Of a stretch of 15,134 nt of DNA, positions 7,300 through 13,322 are shown piece after piece (positions within the stretch are counted from its first letter, which is position 1; each line of letters starts with the position of its first letter). A program made the position numbers and the translations under genes. Source of the stretch: Methyloprofundus sp. (GTDB lineage: Bacteria; Pseudomonadota; Gammaproteobacteria; Methylococcales; Methylomonadaceae); assembly GCA_030636485.1 (NCBI GenBank), contig DAOVWV010000004.1, positions 1 to 15,134 on the forward strand. The letters are read 5' to 3'. The notes below the pieces were generated by a model. It had not been told where the DNA came from. It made no database searches and was given only the letters and a program-made list of their open reading frames with translations.

Positions 7300-8262
7300 T
7301 TACGCCAAAGAGCCGCCGCAACTACTTCCCTGACCAGCGGTGCAACCATAGCAATGTTGACGCACAGCAATATTGCTGCCCTGTAATTGCGTTAGGTCTA
7401 ATTCAGTAAAATGCTGTTTTTGTGTGCCAGAGCCTAAAGGTAAATCCAGCATCTGGTTAAAATCACAGTCATACACATAGCCTTGCCAGTCTATACTGAG
7501 GGTGTTTTTACACATAATATGCGCAAGGTTTTGGGCGCAATAATTATCTTTAAGCAGTTTTAAATAGCCATTCATTTGGCCTTTGCTGATTAGAGTGCTG
7601 CCAAAACGCTGGATGGGCATATTGGTCACAGCATAAAGCTGGTTAAAGTGGATGTCATACTGAGACTGCAGATACGTCTTGTAAGCCTGTTCCAGCTCCG
7701 CCTGAGCAGGAGGAAGCTCTGCACCCTGTGGGTTAAACACCAGGTTTAATATGCAATCACTCTTTTCCTGCCCATAACCCAAAGCATTGAGTTTTTTCAA
7801 CGCGGATATACTTTTGCCAAACACGCCTTTACCACGCTGGGCATCCACATTATCCTCAAGATAACAAGGCAGGGACGCGGTTATTTCAACTTGGTTATCA
7901 AACAGGAACTGCGCCAGATATTCATAGCCAGGCTCTTCTAGGATAACCAGATTACAACGGTCGATTACTTTGATGCCATGCTGACGTGCCGCGAGTACCA
8001 GGGTTTGAAAATGCGGGTGCATTTCCGGTGCGCCACCGGTTAAATCCAGCGTATGTATCGTGGATGCGTTATCAAATAAAGCAATGATTTTGTCTATATT
8101 ATCTTTGCTCATGAGCTCTGTGCGCGTAGGTCCGGCATTCACATGGCAATGAATACAGCTAAGATTGCATAAATAACCTAAGTTAAGCTGTAATACTTCC
8201 GGCTGATGGCGTACGCTGGTGGGAAAGTCGCTAGGTTCTAAATAAGGGAGTGTTTCGTGCAT
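7300..8262 (-). CDS. ArsS-like radical SAM/Cys-rich domain protein (DUF3641 family)
   Basis: This 320-residue cytoplasmic iron-sulfur enzyme has the radical SAM motif CxxxCxxC at C32-C36-C39 (CNLSCIHC), followed by the family segments HVNAGPTRTE, LDLTGGAPEMHP (SAM-binding GGxPE-type motif) and VIDRCNLVILEEPG. The C-terminal half is DUF3641-like, with conserved cysteines in CKNTLSIDWQGYVYDCDFNQ and the terminal C304-x2-C307 and C315 (HCYGCTAGQGSSCGG), which suggest an auxiliary cluster. This is the family named ArsS (arsenosugar biosynthesis); it is also called rSAM_SeC because, as I recall it, some members contain selenocysteine. Here the tail has ordinary cysteines and ends at TAA, so it is not a selenoprotein. 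No arsenite methyltransferase (arsM) lies nearby, so the arsenic role is by homology only. It starts 3 bp after the DUF3047 gene, so the two are almost certainly co-transcribed and possibly translationally coupled. Confidence 0.88.
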   Translation of the reverse strand: MHETLPYLEPSDFPTSVRHQPEVLQLNLGYLCNLSCIHCHVNAGPTRTELMSKDNIDKIIALFDNASTIHTLDLTGGAPEMHPHFQTLVLAARQHGIKVIDRCNLVILEEPGYEYLAQFLFDNQVEITASLPCYLEDNVDAQRGKGVFGKSISALKKLNALGYGQEKSDCILNLVFNPQGAELPPAQAELEQAYKTYLQSQYDIHFNQLYAVTNMPIQRFGSTLISKGQMNGYLKLLKDNYCAQNLAHIMCKNTLSIDWQGYVYDCDFNQMLDLPLGSGTQKQHFTELDLTQLQGSNIAVRQHCYGCTAGQGSSCGGSLA

Positions 8263-8265
8263 GGC

Positions 8266-8907
8266 TTATTGTTCAGTAAAATATATATCGGCATAGTAGC
8301 TATGGGCACTACCCGCCGCATTATCGGTATCAGTCATAATGGCGATACCATCAATATAACGGATATTATCCCCAAAATGGCGTGTAAAATCTGTTAATAC
8401 ATTACGTTTTTCGGTATACCATTGTTTGCTTGCATCATTATTGGAGCGTATTGCTATCATCATCACATTGTTACCCGCAAATGGGTTTGGCCAGGCGGTG
8501 TTTTTTGGGCTATGGTTTGCCCAGACATAGTTAATCGCCTTGGTTTGCCAGAAAAACCATTCACCTTTAATGATCAGGTAAATTCTAGCGGAAAAATCGT
8601 CACCTTGTTTATTTTGTTCATCATTGATAGCCAGTTTTTTATCAATACGCCAGGACCAGTTTAAATACGGTGTTTTGTGTAAATCTATTTTTACTGTCTT
8701 ATATAGGCTGGATGCAGCGGCAGTGCTTTTAGCTTGCAATACCGTTTGTTTATTCAGCGGGACAATCTGGTATTGGGTATATCCCTTAAATGATTTATGT
8801 TGCCAGTTCTCCAATGAGAGGTTGCTAAAATGACTGATATAAACAGGCCCGGCAAAGCAGTTTACGCTATAAAGGCAGAAAATAATGAATAAACTTCGTT
8901 GTGGCAT
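8266..8907 (-). CDS. Exported DUF3047 family protein
   Basis: The 213-residue protein has a signal peptide (MPQRSLFIIFCLYSVNCFA, cleavage near residue 19), so it is expected in the periplasm or outside the cell. The mature part carries the DUF3047 signatures: LNWSWRID, GDDFSARIYLII, AINYVWANH, NPFAGNNVMMIAIRS, W-x2-EKRNVLTDF and IDGIAIMTDTDN, with a C-terminal YYADIYF strand. It looks like an all-beta jelly-roll type fold, but no catalytic role is established for the family and none can be read from the residues. It is the promoter-proximal gene of a tight pair with the radical SAM gene (3-bp gap), which suggests a shared process. The start at 8907 has only a weak ribosome site. Upstream lies a degraded copy of the dispersed repeat, then the PPK2 gene. 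Confidence 0.85.
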   Translation of the reverse strand: MPQRSLFIIFCLYSVNCFAGPVYISHFSNLSLENWQHKSFKGYTQYQIVPLNKQTVLQAKSTAAASSLYKTVKIDLHKTPYLNWSWRIDKKLAINDEQNKQGDDFSARIYLIIKGEWFFWQTKAINYVWANHSPKNTAWPNPFAGNNVMMIAIRSNNDASKQWYTEKRNVLTDFTRHFGDNIRYIDGIAIMTDTDNAAGSAHSYYADIYFTEQ

Positions 8908-8990
8908 AGGTATCTTGTGTTTGATCGCTAATGGAGCTTAGTCGTATTGAATGCGTAAAGCTTACAAAAAGCCTGTTATGAGCAAAGGGT

Positions 8991-9118
8991 GTAACGTCTT
9001 ATTGTAAGCCCCCGTCATTCCTGCATGCGGTTAGCAGGAATCTATGCTCAACAATGGATCCCCGCTAAAGCTTGTGCCCAGCTTGACTGGGTAGCATGCG
9101 GGGATGACCAGCGGTGGC
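8991..9118 (+). mobile_element. Degraded copy 1 of the GTAAC-ended palindromic MITE-like element
   Basis: The left end GTAACGTCTTATT (8991-9003) matches the terminal repeat of the intact copy at 11 of 13 bases. The interior has arms GTCATTCCTGCATGC (9014-9028) and GCATGCGGGGATGAC (9094-9108), complementary at 13 of 15 positions. It also holds the hairpin GATCC/GGATC-type unit and the module TAAAGCTTGTGCCC...GACTGGGTA (9066-9093). The subterminal part of the left side is deleted compared with the other copies and no right terminal repeat is recognisable. The element stops about 4 bp short of the PPK2 stop codon, so its hairpins form the 3' end of that transcript. The right boundary is approximate. 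Confidence 0.65.
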
Positions 9119-9121
9119 ATA

Positions 9122-10609
9122 TTATTTATCCAGCATTTCTTCCAGCTTGGCACAACATGCTTTTAGAATTTTAATACGTGCATAACGTTTATCATTGGCT
9201 TCAATCAGTGTCCATAGTGATGATTGAGTGCTGGTACGTGCAACCATATCATTGACTGCCAGGGAGTAGGCATCCCACTGTTCACGATTACGGTAATCCT
9301 CTTCGGTGATCTTGTGCTGTTTATAACTGATTTTCTCGCGTGCTTTAAAACGGCGCAATTGTTCATCGGGATCAATATGTAGCCAGAATTTTAAAACACC
9401 GATACCATGCTCGGTAAGCGCCTGTTCAAAGTTACGAATCTCAGGGTAGGCGCGTGTCCACTGGTTTTCCGTAGCAAAATCCTCTACGCGCTCTACCAGA
9501 ACACGACCATACCAGCTACGGTCATAAATAGTGACTTTTCCTGCACGCGGGATATGTCGCCAAAACCGCCATAGATAATGCTGCAGACGCTCTTCTTCCG
9601 TTGGGGCGGCAATGGAGATGAGCTGATAGTTTCGCGCATCCATTGCGTGTGTGAGTCGCCTGATTGCCCCGCCTTTTCCGCCTGCATCCCAGCCCTCAAA
9701 AACCAAGACGCTGGATATTTTCTTGGCATGCGCCTGCCTTGCCAGTTTATTGAGCTTACCCTGGTAAAAGTTTAGTTTTTCCTTGTACTGATCTTTATCC
9801 AGGCTTAAGCTCAGATCAAGTGAATCCAACAGACTAGGCTGGTTGCCATGAATGATTTTGCTGGTTACGATAGGGGAGGGGGAAAGCTGTTTTTGTGCGC
9901 AGTGTGCGATATGTAATTTAATTTTATCCAGTATATGCTGCCCAACGGTGAGGCTACTGTAACGAATATCACTGCCTTCAACAATGAGCCACGGATTTTG
10001 AGCGCTACTAGTTTCGGTGAGTACTTCTTCAGCGACACCGACAAACGTGTCGTACATTTTTAGGTGCTTTTTATCCCGTTCTGTGACTTGCCATGCTGTT
10101 TCCGGATTTTTTTCCAGTTGTTTTAAGCGCTTTTTTTGTTCTTCCTGTTTTAGATGCAGCCAGCACTTAATGATTAATGTATTATCGTCGGCTAGCTCCT
10201 GTTCTAGCTCTTTAATCTGGGTCAGGCGTACTTTAAGTTCGGTATTGTTGATTTTGTCGTAAACCCGTAAGGCAATCGGATTGATATACCAGGACCCCAC
10301 ATAAATGCCCATGGTACCTTTGGCGGGCATGGTGCGCCAATAACGCCAAAATACCGGGCGTTCTTTTTCTTCATCACTGGGAGAGTCATAGGCATTGGTA
10401 CGCATATAGCGTGGATCCAGCCACTCGTTAAGCAGGTTAATGACCTCGCCCTTGCCGCCGCCATCAACACCAGAAATAAGAATAATGACCGAGTAATCAT
10501 GATCGCGTAACTGCTGCTGTAAGGTGAGTAGTTGGGTGCGTAATTCTGGCACTTTCTTATTGTAGTCAGTTTTACTGACCTTATGTCCTAATTCAGCCAC
10601 TTCAAACAT
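9122..10609 (-). CDS. Polyphosphate:AMP phosphotransferase (two-domain class II PPK2)
   Basis: The 495-residue cytoplasmic enzyme is predicted to phosphorylate AMP to ADP using inorganic polyphosphate, like the Acinetobacter johnsonii PAP and P. aeruginosa PA3455 proteins. It is a tandem duplication of the PPK2 fold. The first domain (about 15-235) has a Walker A loop GVDGGGKG (47-54), but the Walker B/lid motif reads VGSWY (104-108) and lacks the acidic residue and arginine. The second (about 270-490) has GWDAGGKG (306-313) and intact YDRSWYGRV (362-370, with D363 and R364). Thus only the second domain looks catalytic, as is usual for this class. AGGAAA about 8 bp before ATG 10609 supports the start. 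A mobile repeat lies 33 bp upstream of the start codon and another abuts the stop, so the gene is bracketed by copies of the same element. The promoter is not obvious and may be within or beyond the repeat. Confidence 0.94.
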   Translation of the reverse strand: MFEVAELGHKVSKTDYNKKVPELRTQLLTLQQQLRDHDYSVIILISGVDGGGKGEVINLLNEWLDPRYMRTNAYDSPSDEEKERPVFWRYWRTMPAKGTMGIYVGSWYINPIALRVYDKINNTELKVRLTQIKELEQELADDNTLIIKCWLHLKQEEQKKRLKQLEKNPETAWQVTERDKKHLKMYDTFVGVAEEVLTETSSAQNPWLIVEGSDIRYSSLTVGQHILDKIKLHIAHCAQKQLSPSPIVTSKIIHGNQPSLLDSLDLSLSLDKDQYKEKLNFYQGKLNKLARQAHAKKISSVLVFEGWDAGGKGGAIRRLTHAMDARNYQLISIAAPTEEERLQHYLWRFWRHIPRAGKVTIYDRSWYGRVLVERVEDFATENQWTRAYPEIRNFEQALTEHGIGVLKFWLHIDPDEQLRRFKAREKISYKQHKITEEDYRNREQWDAYSLAVNDMVARTSTQSSLWTLIEANDKRYARIKILKACCAKLEEMLDK

Positions 10610-10642
10610 AGGTAATTTCCTTTTATATTTATTAAAAAATCA

Positions 10643-10823
10643 GTAACTTCTCATTATTCACGGGTAAATGTAGATAAAGCTTGTGCCCATGCTTGACTGG
10701 GTAAGGTCGTCATTCCCGAAGTTTGTTTATCGGGAATCTACGTTGAGCATAGATTCCTGCTAACAGCATGCAGGAATGACGGCTTTTGCATCGTTCAGAT
10801 GCCAGTGGATAATGATAAGTTAC
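10643..10823. mobile_element. Intact 181-bp MITE-like element, copy 2
   Basis: The terminal inverted repeats are 19 bp: GTAACTTCTCATTATTCAC (10643-10661) and, on the other strand, GTAACTTATCATTATCCAC (10805-10823), matching at 17 of 19. Perfect 8-bp direct repeats flank it. The 72-bp core (10709-10780) starts GTCATTCCCG and ends GCAGGAATGAC. It folds into two hairpins (ATTCCCG/CGGGAAT and ATTCCTGC/GCAGGAAT) around a central AATCTA/TAGATT pairing, giving a cross-like structure. It contains no ORF, so any movement would need a transposase from elsewhere. GTAA ends with 8-bp duplications recall the IS66 family, but this assignment is inference. It sits 33 bp upstream of the PPK2 start codon. Confidence 0.85.
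10675..10704 (+). repeat. Internal repeat module (TAAAGCTTGTGCCCA...TTGACTGGGTA)
   Basis: This 30-bp module lies between the left terminal repeat and the core in copy 2. Related versions lie inside a hairpin loop in copy 1 (9066-9093) and copy 3 (15046-15074, opposite orientation). It contains a small CCCA/TGGG hairpin. Its changing position shows that the elements are mosaics. Confidence 0.8.
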
Positions 10824-10831
10824 AAAAATCA

Positions 10832-10980
10832 CAGCTCAATATATCATTACAGTCAACTATTATGCACCGTAGGTTGGGGGCATGCCTCATCCGTAATCGG
10901 GATCGTGCGCAGCATAATACAGGCTTGTTCTGCTTTTAGTTGCTAGCCTTGTTTGCTAGCAGGCTAGCAGACCCCTTATA
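10832..10980. other. Intergenic region between the MITE and the sulfur-transport operon
   Basis: No gene is seen here. Together with the PPK2 leader and the MITE it makes up the 371-bp gap 10610-10980. It must hold the promoter of the downstream operon. The only structured part is the GCTAGC cluster at its right end, listed separately. Confidence 0.5.
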
Positions 10981-10982
10981 AT
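10942..10982 (+). promoter_or_regulatory. Candidate promoter and GCTAGC triple-site upstream of the yeeE-type operon
   Basis: Three GCTAGC palindromes occur within 27 bp (10942-10947, 10955-10960, 10963-10968). TTGCTA (10953-10958) is 18 bp from a perfect TATAAT (10977-10982). The last two bases of TATAAT overlap the ATG at 10981, so if this promoter is real the transcript would begin near 10989 and translation would have to start further down. CTAG is usually rare in gammaproteobacterial DNA, so three in a row suggests a protein-binding site. Confidence 0.4.
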
Positions 10983-11448
10983 GATGCAATTTTTAATTAA
11001 TCTCAATGGTAAGACTTTGGAAAATTTTACACCTGTTTCCGCTTTGTTAGGCGGGGCTTTAATCGGTTTAAGTGTTAGTTTGCTACTTTTGCTCAATGGG
11101 CGTATGGCTGGCATTAGCGGCATAATGAATGGTTTACTTAGTGCCCCCAAAAAGGAAGAAATCTGGCGTGGTTTATTTCTTTTGGGTTTGGTGGTCGGTG
11201 CCGTCATTTTTCAGTTATTAACGGATGATAGTCTGGTGTTGCGCAAGGGGTATCCTATATTGCTGATTATTATGGGTGGTTTTCTGGTGGGTGTTGGAAC
11301 CCGGATGGGGAGTGGCTGTACCAGTGGGCATGGTATTTGTGGGATAGCCAACTTTTCTATACGCTCGATTGCTGCAACGATTACCTTTATGCTGAGTGGG
11401 ATGGTGACTGTTTTTATACTTAAGCATATTTTGGGAGTTGCATCATGA
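10981..11448 (+). CDS. YeeE/YedE family transporter, first half (PmpA-like)
   Basis: The 155-residue membrane protein has about four hydrophobic segments (about 18-38, 64-82, 91-107, 127-150). It is the N-terminal half of the YeeE/YedE (sulfur transport, DUF395) fold, which in the single-chain Spirochaeta thermophila homologue carries thiosulfate across the inner membrane. The conserved cysteine motif GCTSGHGICG (C113, C120) and LNGRMAGISGI (39-48) are visible. It overlaps the next gene by 4 bp (ATGA), as expected for the two halves of one transporter. The start is uncertain. ATG 10981 overlaps a TATAAT box and has no ribosome site, whereas TTG 11017 would give a protein beginning (M)ENFTPVSALLGGALIGL, closer to how family members usually start. 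The substrate may be thiosulfate or another reduced sulfur compound; this cannot be told from sequence. Confidence 0.88.
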   Translation: MMQFLINLNGKTLENFTPVSALLGGALIGLSVSLLLLLNGRMAGISGIMNGLLSAPKKEEIWRGLFLLGLVVGAVIFQLLTDDSLVLRKGYPILLIIMGGFLVGVGTRMGSGCTSGHGICGIANFSIRSIAATITFMLSGMVTVFILKHILGVAS

Positions 11449-11858
11449 AAAATAATTTAGTGGCGCTACTGTCAGGGGTTATTTTTGGTTTGGGGCTGGC
11501 TTTATCACAGATGATTGACCCAAATAAAGTGTTGAATTTTTTAGATGTCACAGGAAACTGGGATCCTAGCCTGGCCTTTGTGATGATGGGAGCGTTGGCT
11601 GTTACCATGCTCAGTTTTCGCTTTATATTAAAGCGCCCCGCGCCGTTGTTTGAATCTGTTTTTCATATGTCTAAGCAGACTGTTATCACTAGACCCTTAT
11701 TAATCGGTGCAGGCCTTTTTGGTATAGGCTGGGGAATGAGCGGGTATTGCCCGGGGCCGGCGGTTGCGAGTCTGGGATTGTTATCAGTAGAAGGGTTGGT
11801 TATGGTGGCCGCTATTTATGCAGGATTTTTTAGTCATCGCTGGTTTGCTGGTAAATAA
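11445..11858 (+). CDS. YeeE/YedE family transporter, second half (PmpB-like)
   Basis: The 137-residue inner-membrane protein is the second half of a split YeeE/YedE sulfur transporter. It has hydrophobic segments at about 5-22, 41-61, 84-98 and 107-130. It carries the family motifs GLGLALSQMIDPNKVLNFLD (14-33), GNWDPSLAFVMMGAL, and G-W-GMSGYCPGPA with C102, the counterpart of a conserved cysteine used to relay sulfur compounds in this family. The start has a GGGAG ribosome site 7 bp upstream, inside the end of the preceding gene, and the two frames overlap by 4 bp, so the two halves should be made together and assemble as a pair. The next gene (TauE/SafE) follows after 8 bp. Confidence 0.9.
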   Translation: MKNNLVALLSGVIFGLGLALSQMIDPNKVLNFLDVTGNWDPSLAFVMMGALAVTMLSFRFILKRPAPLFESVFHMSKQTVITRPLLIGAGLFGIGWGMSGYCPGPAVASLGLLSVEGLVMVAAIYAGFFSHRWFAGK

Positions 11859-11866
11859 GTAAAGAA

Positions 11867-12691
11867 ATGGAATTTTTAGAGATTGTTATCGCCTTTGTTC
11901 TTTCTTTTGAGTTATTGCATATTGCAGCGGGGAGCTTGGTTGGCTTTGTGATAGGCTTAACCGGAGTCGGGGGTGGTTCGTTAATGACCCCGATATTGGT
12001 TTTAGGCTTTGGTATTGCGCCGGCTATCGCTGTAGGGACTGATTTATTATATGCAGCACTTACAAAATGTAGTGGTGTTTTTTTTCACCATAGAAATAAA
12101 ACCGTCGATTGGCGTATTGTAGGGTTGCTAGGGGCAGGGAGTGTACCGAGTTCGCTGATCACCGTGGCTCTGCTGGAGCAGATTAAAGCGGCAGGGTTTA
12201 ATTCTGATCGCTTGATGATGTTAACCTTGAGTGTGATGCTGGTGTTGACATCCATTATTATTTTAATTAAAGGCCGGCTGGTTTCTTATATGAGTCATCA
12301 TCACGGTGACTCAGCATTGCTGGCCTTACTTAAATCATTCCGGCCTCATATTACGGTACTTTCAGGGGTTGCTCTGGGTATTTTAGTGACGATTTCTTCG
12401 GTTGGCGCGGGGGCGATTGGTTCGGCTATTCTTTTTTTGCTTTATCCGCATAAAAAACCGATTTCTATCGTGGGGACTGATATTGCCCATGCCGTGCCTT
12501 TAACGGCGATAGCTGGGATGGGGCATGTGCATTTTGGCTCGGTAGACTATGACCTGTTATTTGGTTTATTGGCTGGCGGGATTCCTGCGATTTATCTGGG
12601 GAGTTTGATAGGACGGTATATTCCTGATCGCTGGTTGAGAATGGGGATTGCGATTTTGCTGTTTGCGATGGGGGTAAAGTTGGCGCTGTAA
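11867..12691 (+). CDS. TauE/SafE family sulfite/organosulfonate exporter-like membrane protein
   Basis: The 274-residue protein has about eight membrane segments in the two-halved TauE/SafE (DUF81) arrangement. The first half has the signature GFVIGLTGVGGGSLMTPIL with AVGTDLLYAALTKCSG (about 26-72). The second repeats it in GILVTISSVGAGAIGSAI and IVGTDIAHAVPLTAIAG. Members move small anions such as sulfite, sulfoacetate or 3-mercaptopropionate across the inner membrane. The gene starts 8 bp after the YeeE-type pair and is the last of a three-gene operon, so import of a sulfur compound coupled to export of another sulfur anion is plausible but unproven. The ribosome site is weak (AAAG). A histidine-rich cytoplasmic loop (SHHHG, about 143-147) separates the halves. 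No rhodanese or sulfur-oxidation enzyme is in the window. Confidence 0.9.
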   Translation: MEFLEIVIAFVLSFELLHIAAGSLVGFVIGLTGVGGGSLMTPILVLGFGIAPAIAVGTDLLYAALTKCSGVFFHHRNKTVDWRIVGLLGAGSVPSSLITVALLEQIKAAGFNSDRLMMLTLSVMLVLTSIIILIKGRLVSYMSHHHGDSALLALLKSFRPHITVLSGVALGILVTISSVGAGAIGSAILFLLYPHKKPISIVGTDIAHAVPLTAIAGMGHVHFGSVDYDLLFGLLAGGIPAIYLGSLIGRYIPDRWLRMGIAILLFAMGVKLAL

Positions 12692-12778
12692 GCGTTTGCT
12701 GATTATTTTTCGATACGAATGAGAAGGAATTTAATGCACCTCTTTGTTTGTTTCTGATAAAATACGTAGTTAATTAAA

Positions 12779-12800
12779 TTTCTAGACGTTAATCTAGAAA
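12779..12800 (+). promoter_or_regulatory. Inverted repeat upstream of fdxA (candidate operator)
   Basis: TTTCTAGA and TCTAGAAA are perfect 8-bp arms separated by CGTTAA, 73 bp before the fdxA start. TAAAAT at 12758-12763 could be a -10 box just before it, which would place the palindrome at the transcription start. The TCTAGACGT part resembles the junction of two MetJ boxes (AGACGTCT), but the match is incomplete. Confidence 0.35.
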
Positions 12801-12804
12801 GTTT

Positions 12805-12829
12805 GTAAGTGTTGCTGTGTAGCACTTTT
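12805..12829 (+). terminator. Possible weak hairpin in the fdxA leader
   Basis: TGCT-GTGT-AGCA with partial outer AAGT/ACTT pairing is followed by TTTT and then A-rich DNA. It could terminate read-through from the sulfur-transport operon or be a leader structure. The stem is short and bulged. Confidence 0.25.
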
Positions 12830-12873
12830 AAAAACGATATATTTTTAATAACATATAAAAAAGGTATTTTAGT

Positions 12874-13197
12874 ATGACTTTTGTCGTTACCGAGAATTGC
12901 ATCAAATGTAAATATACTGATTGCGTTGATGTCTGTCCTGTTGACTGCTTTCATGAAGGCCCAAACTTTCTGGTTATCGACCCGGATGAATGTATTGATT
13001 GCACTTTATGTGAGCCTGAGTGCCCAGCGGAAGCCATTTTTTCCGAAGATGAGTTGCCAGAGGGTCAGGAGCAGTTTATTGAAATTAATGCAGAGCTTTC
13101 GCAATCATGGCCAGTTATTACTGATGTCAAAGACCCGTTACCTGATGCAGAAGAGTGGGATGGTAAGCCGGGTAAAGCAGACATGTTAGAAAAATAA
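12874..13197 (+). CDS. fdxA: 7Fe-8S ferredoxin
   Basis: This 107-residue soluble electron carrier belongs to the Azotobacter FdI type. The N-terminal part carries both iron-sulfur sites. By alignment with FdI, C9, C17 and C50 bind the [3Fe-4S] cluster and C21, C40, C43 and C46 bind the [4Fe-4S] cluster, leaving C12 and C25 free. The motifs [18 protein letters not shown] and [12 protein letters not shown] are almost family consensus. The acidic C-terminal tail (about 57-107, with [11 protein letters not shown] and [11 protein letters not shown]) is also typical. AAGG about 9 bp before ATG 12874 supports the start. The gene appears monocistronic, with its own leader containing a palindrome, and converges on the carbonic anhydrase-like gene. 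The partner enzyme is not indicated by context. Confidence 0.96.
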   Translation: MTFVVTENCIKCKYTDCVDVCPVDCFHEGPNFLVIDPDECIDCTLCEPECPAEAIFSEDELPEGQEQFIEINAELSQSWPVITDVKDPLPDAEEWDGKPGKADMLEK

Positions 13198-13204
13198 GAT
13201 TTTT

Positions 13205-13231
13205 CAGGTGGGTCAGTTGCTTATTCACCTG
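13205..13231 (+). terminator. Small hairpin just after fdxA
   Basis: CAGGTG (13205-13210) and CACCTG (13226-13231) form a 6-bp stem with a 15-nt loop, beginning 7 bp after the fdxA stop. No T-run follows, so termination activity is doubtful. Confidence 0.25.
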
Positions 13232-13252
13232 GTTCACTTATAGTCATGTGAT

Positions 13253-13290
13253 GTGTGGCTTGAGCCATTGCAAAATAGCTCAAGCCACAC
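13253..13290. terminator. Strong hairpin between convergent fdxA and carbonic anhydrase-like genes
   Basis: GTGTGGCTTGAGC (13253-13265) and GCTCAAGCCACAC (13278-13290) form a perfect 13-bp stem around a 12-nt loop. It is positioned to serve both converging transcripts. No U-tract follows on either strand, so it may act as an mRNA-stabilising end or a factor-assisted terminator rather than a classic intrinsic one. Confidence 0.5.
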
Positions 13291-13322
13291 GCTCTCTAGC
13301 GCTGCCCATGTTTCCCCCCAGT

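Larger units (their letters stand above)
10635..10831. repeat. 8-bp direct repeats (target-site duplication) flanking MITE copy 2
   Basis: AAAAATCA occurs at 10635-10642, immediately left of the element, and again at 10824-10831, immediately right of it, with no mismatch. This is what a transposase making an 8-bp staggered cut leaves behind. The interval given covers both repeats and the element between them. Confidence 0.8.

Noticed and set aside
7300..7350. Selenocysteine codon in the radical SAM protein
   Set aside because: Some family members are thought to be selenoproteins, but here the terminal motif uses ordinary cysteine codons and the stop is TAA, so no UGA recoding is needed.
10868..10920. 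GTAGGTTGGGGGCATGCCTCATCC as part of another repeat family
   Set aside because: It looks like common intergenic repeat text but occurs once in this window, with no clear inverted arms.
12779..12800. MetJ operator assignment for the fdxA palindrome
   Set aside because: Only one 8-bp box fits at 6 of 8 positions; the neighbouring boxes are poor and ferredoxin is not a usual MetJ target.
12881..13189. Second plus-strand ORF overlapping fdxA
   Set aside because: It is the +1 frame of the ferredoxin gene; the fdxA frame has the complete cysteine pattern.
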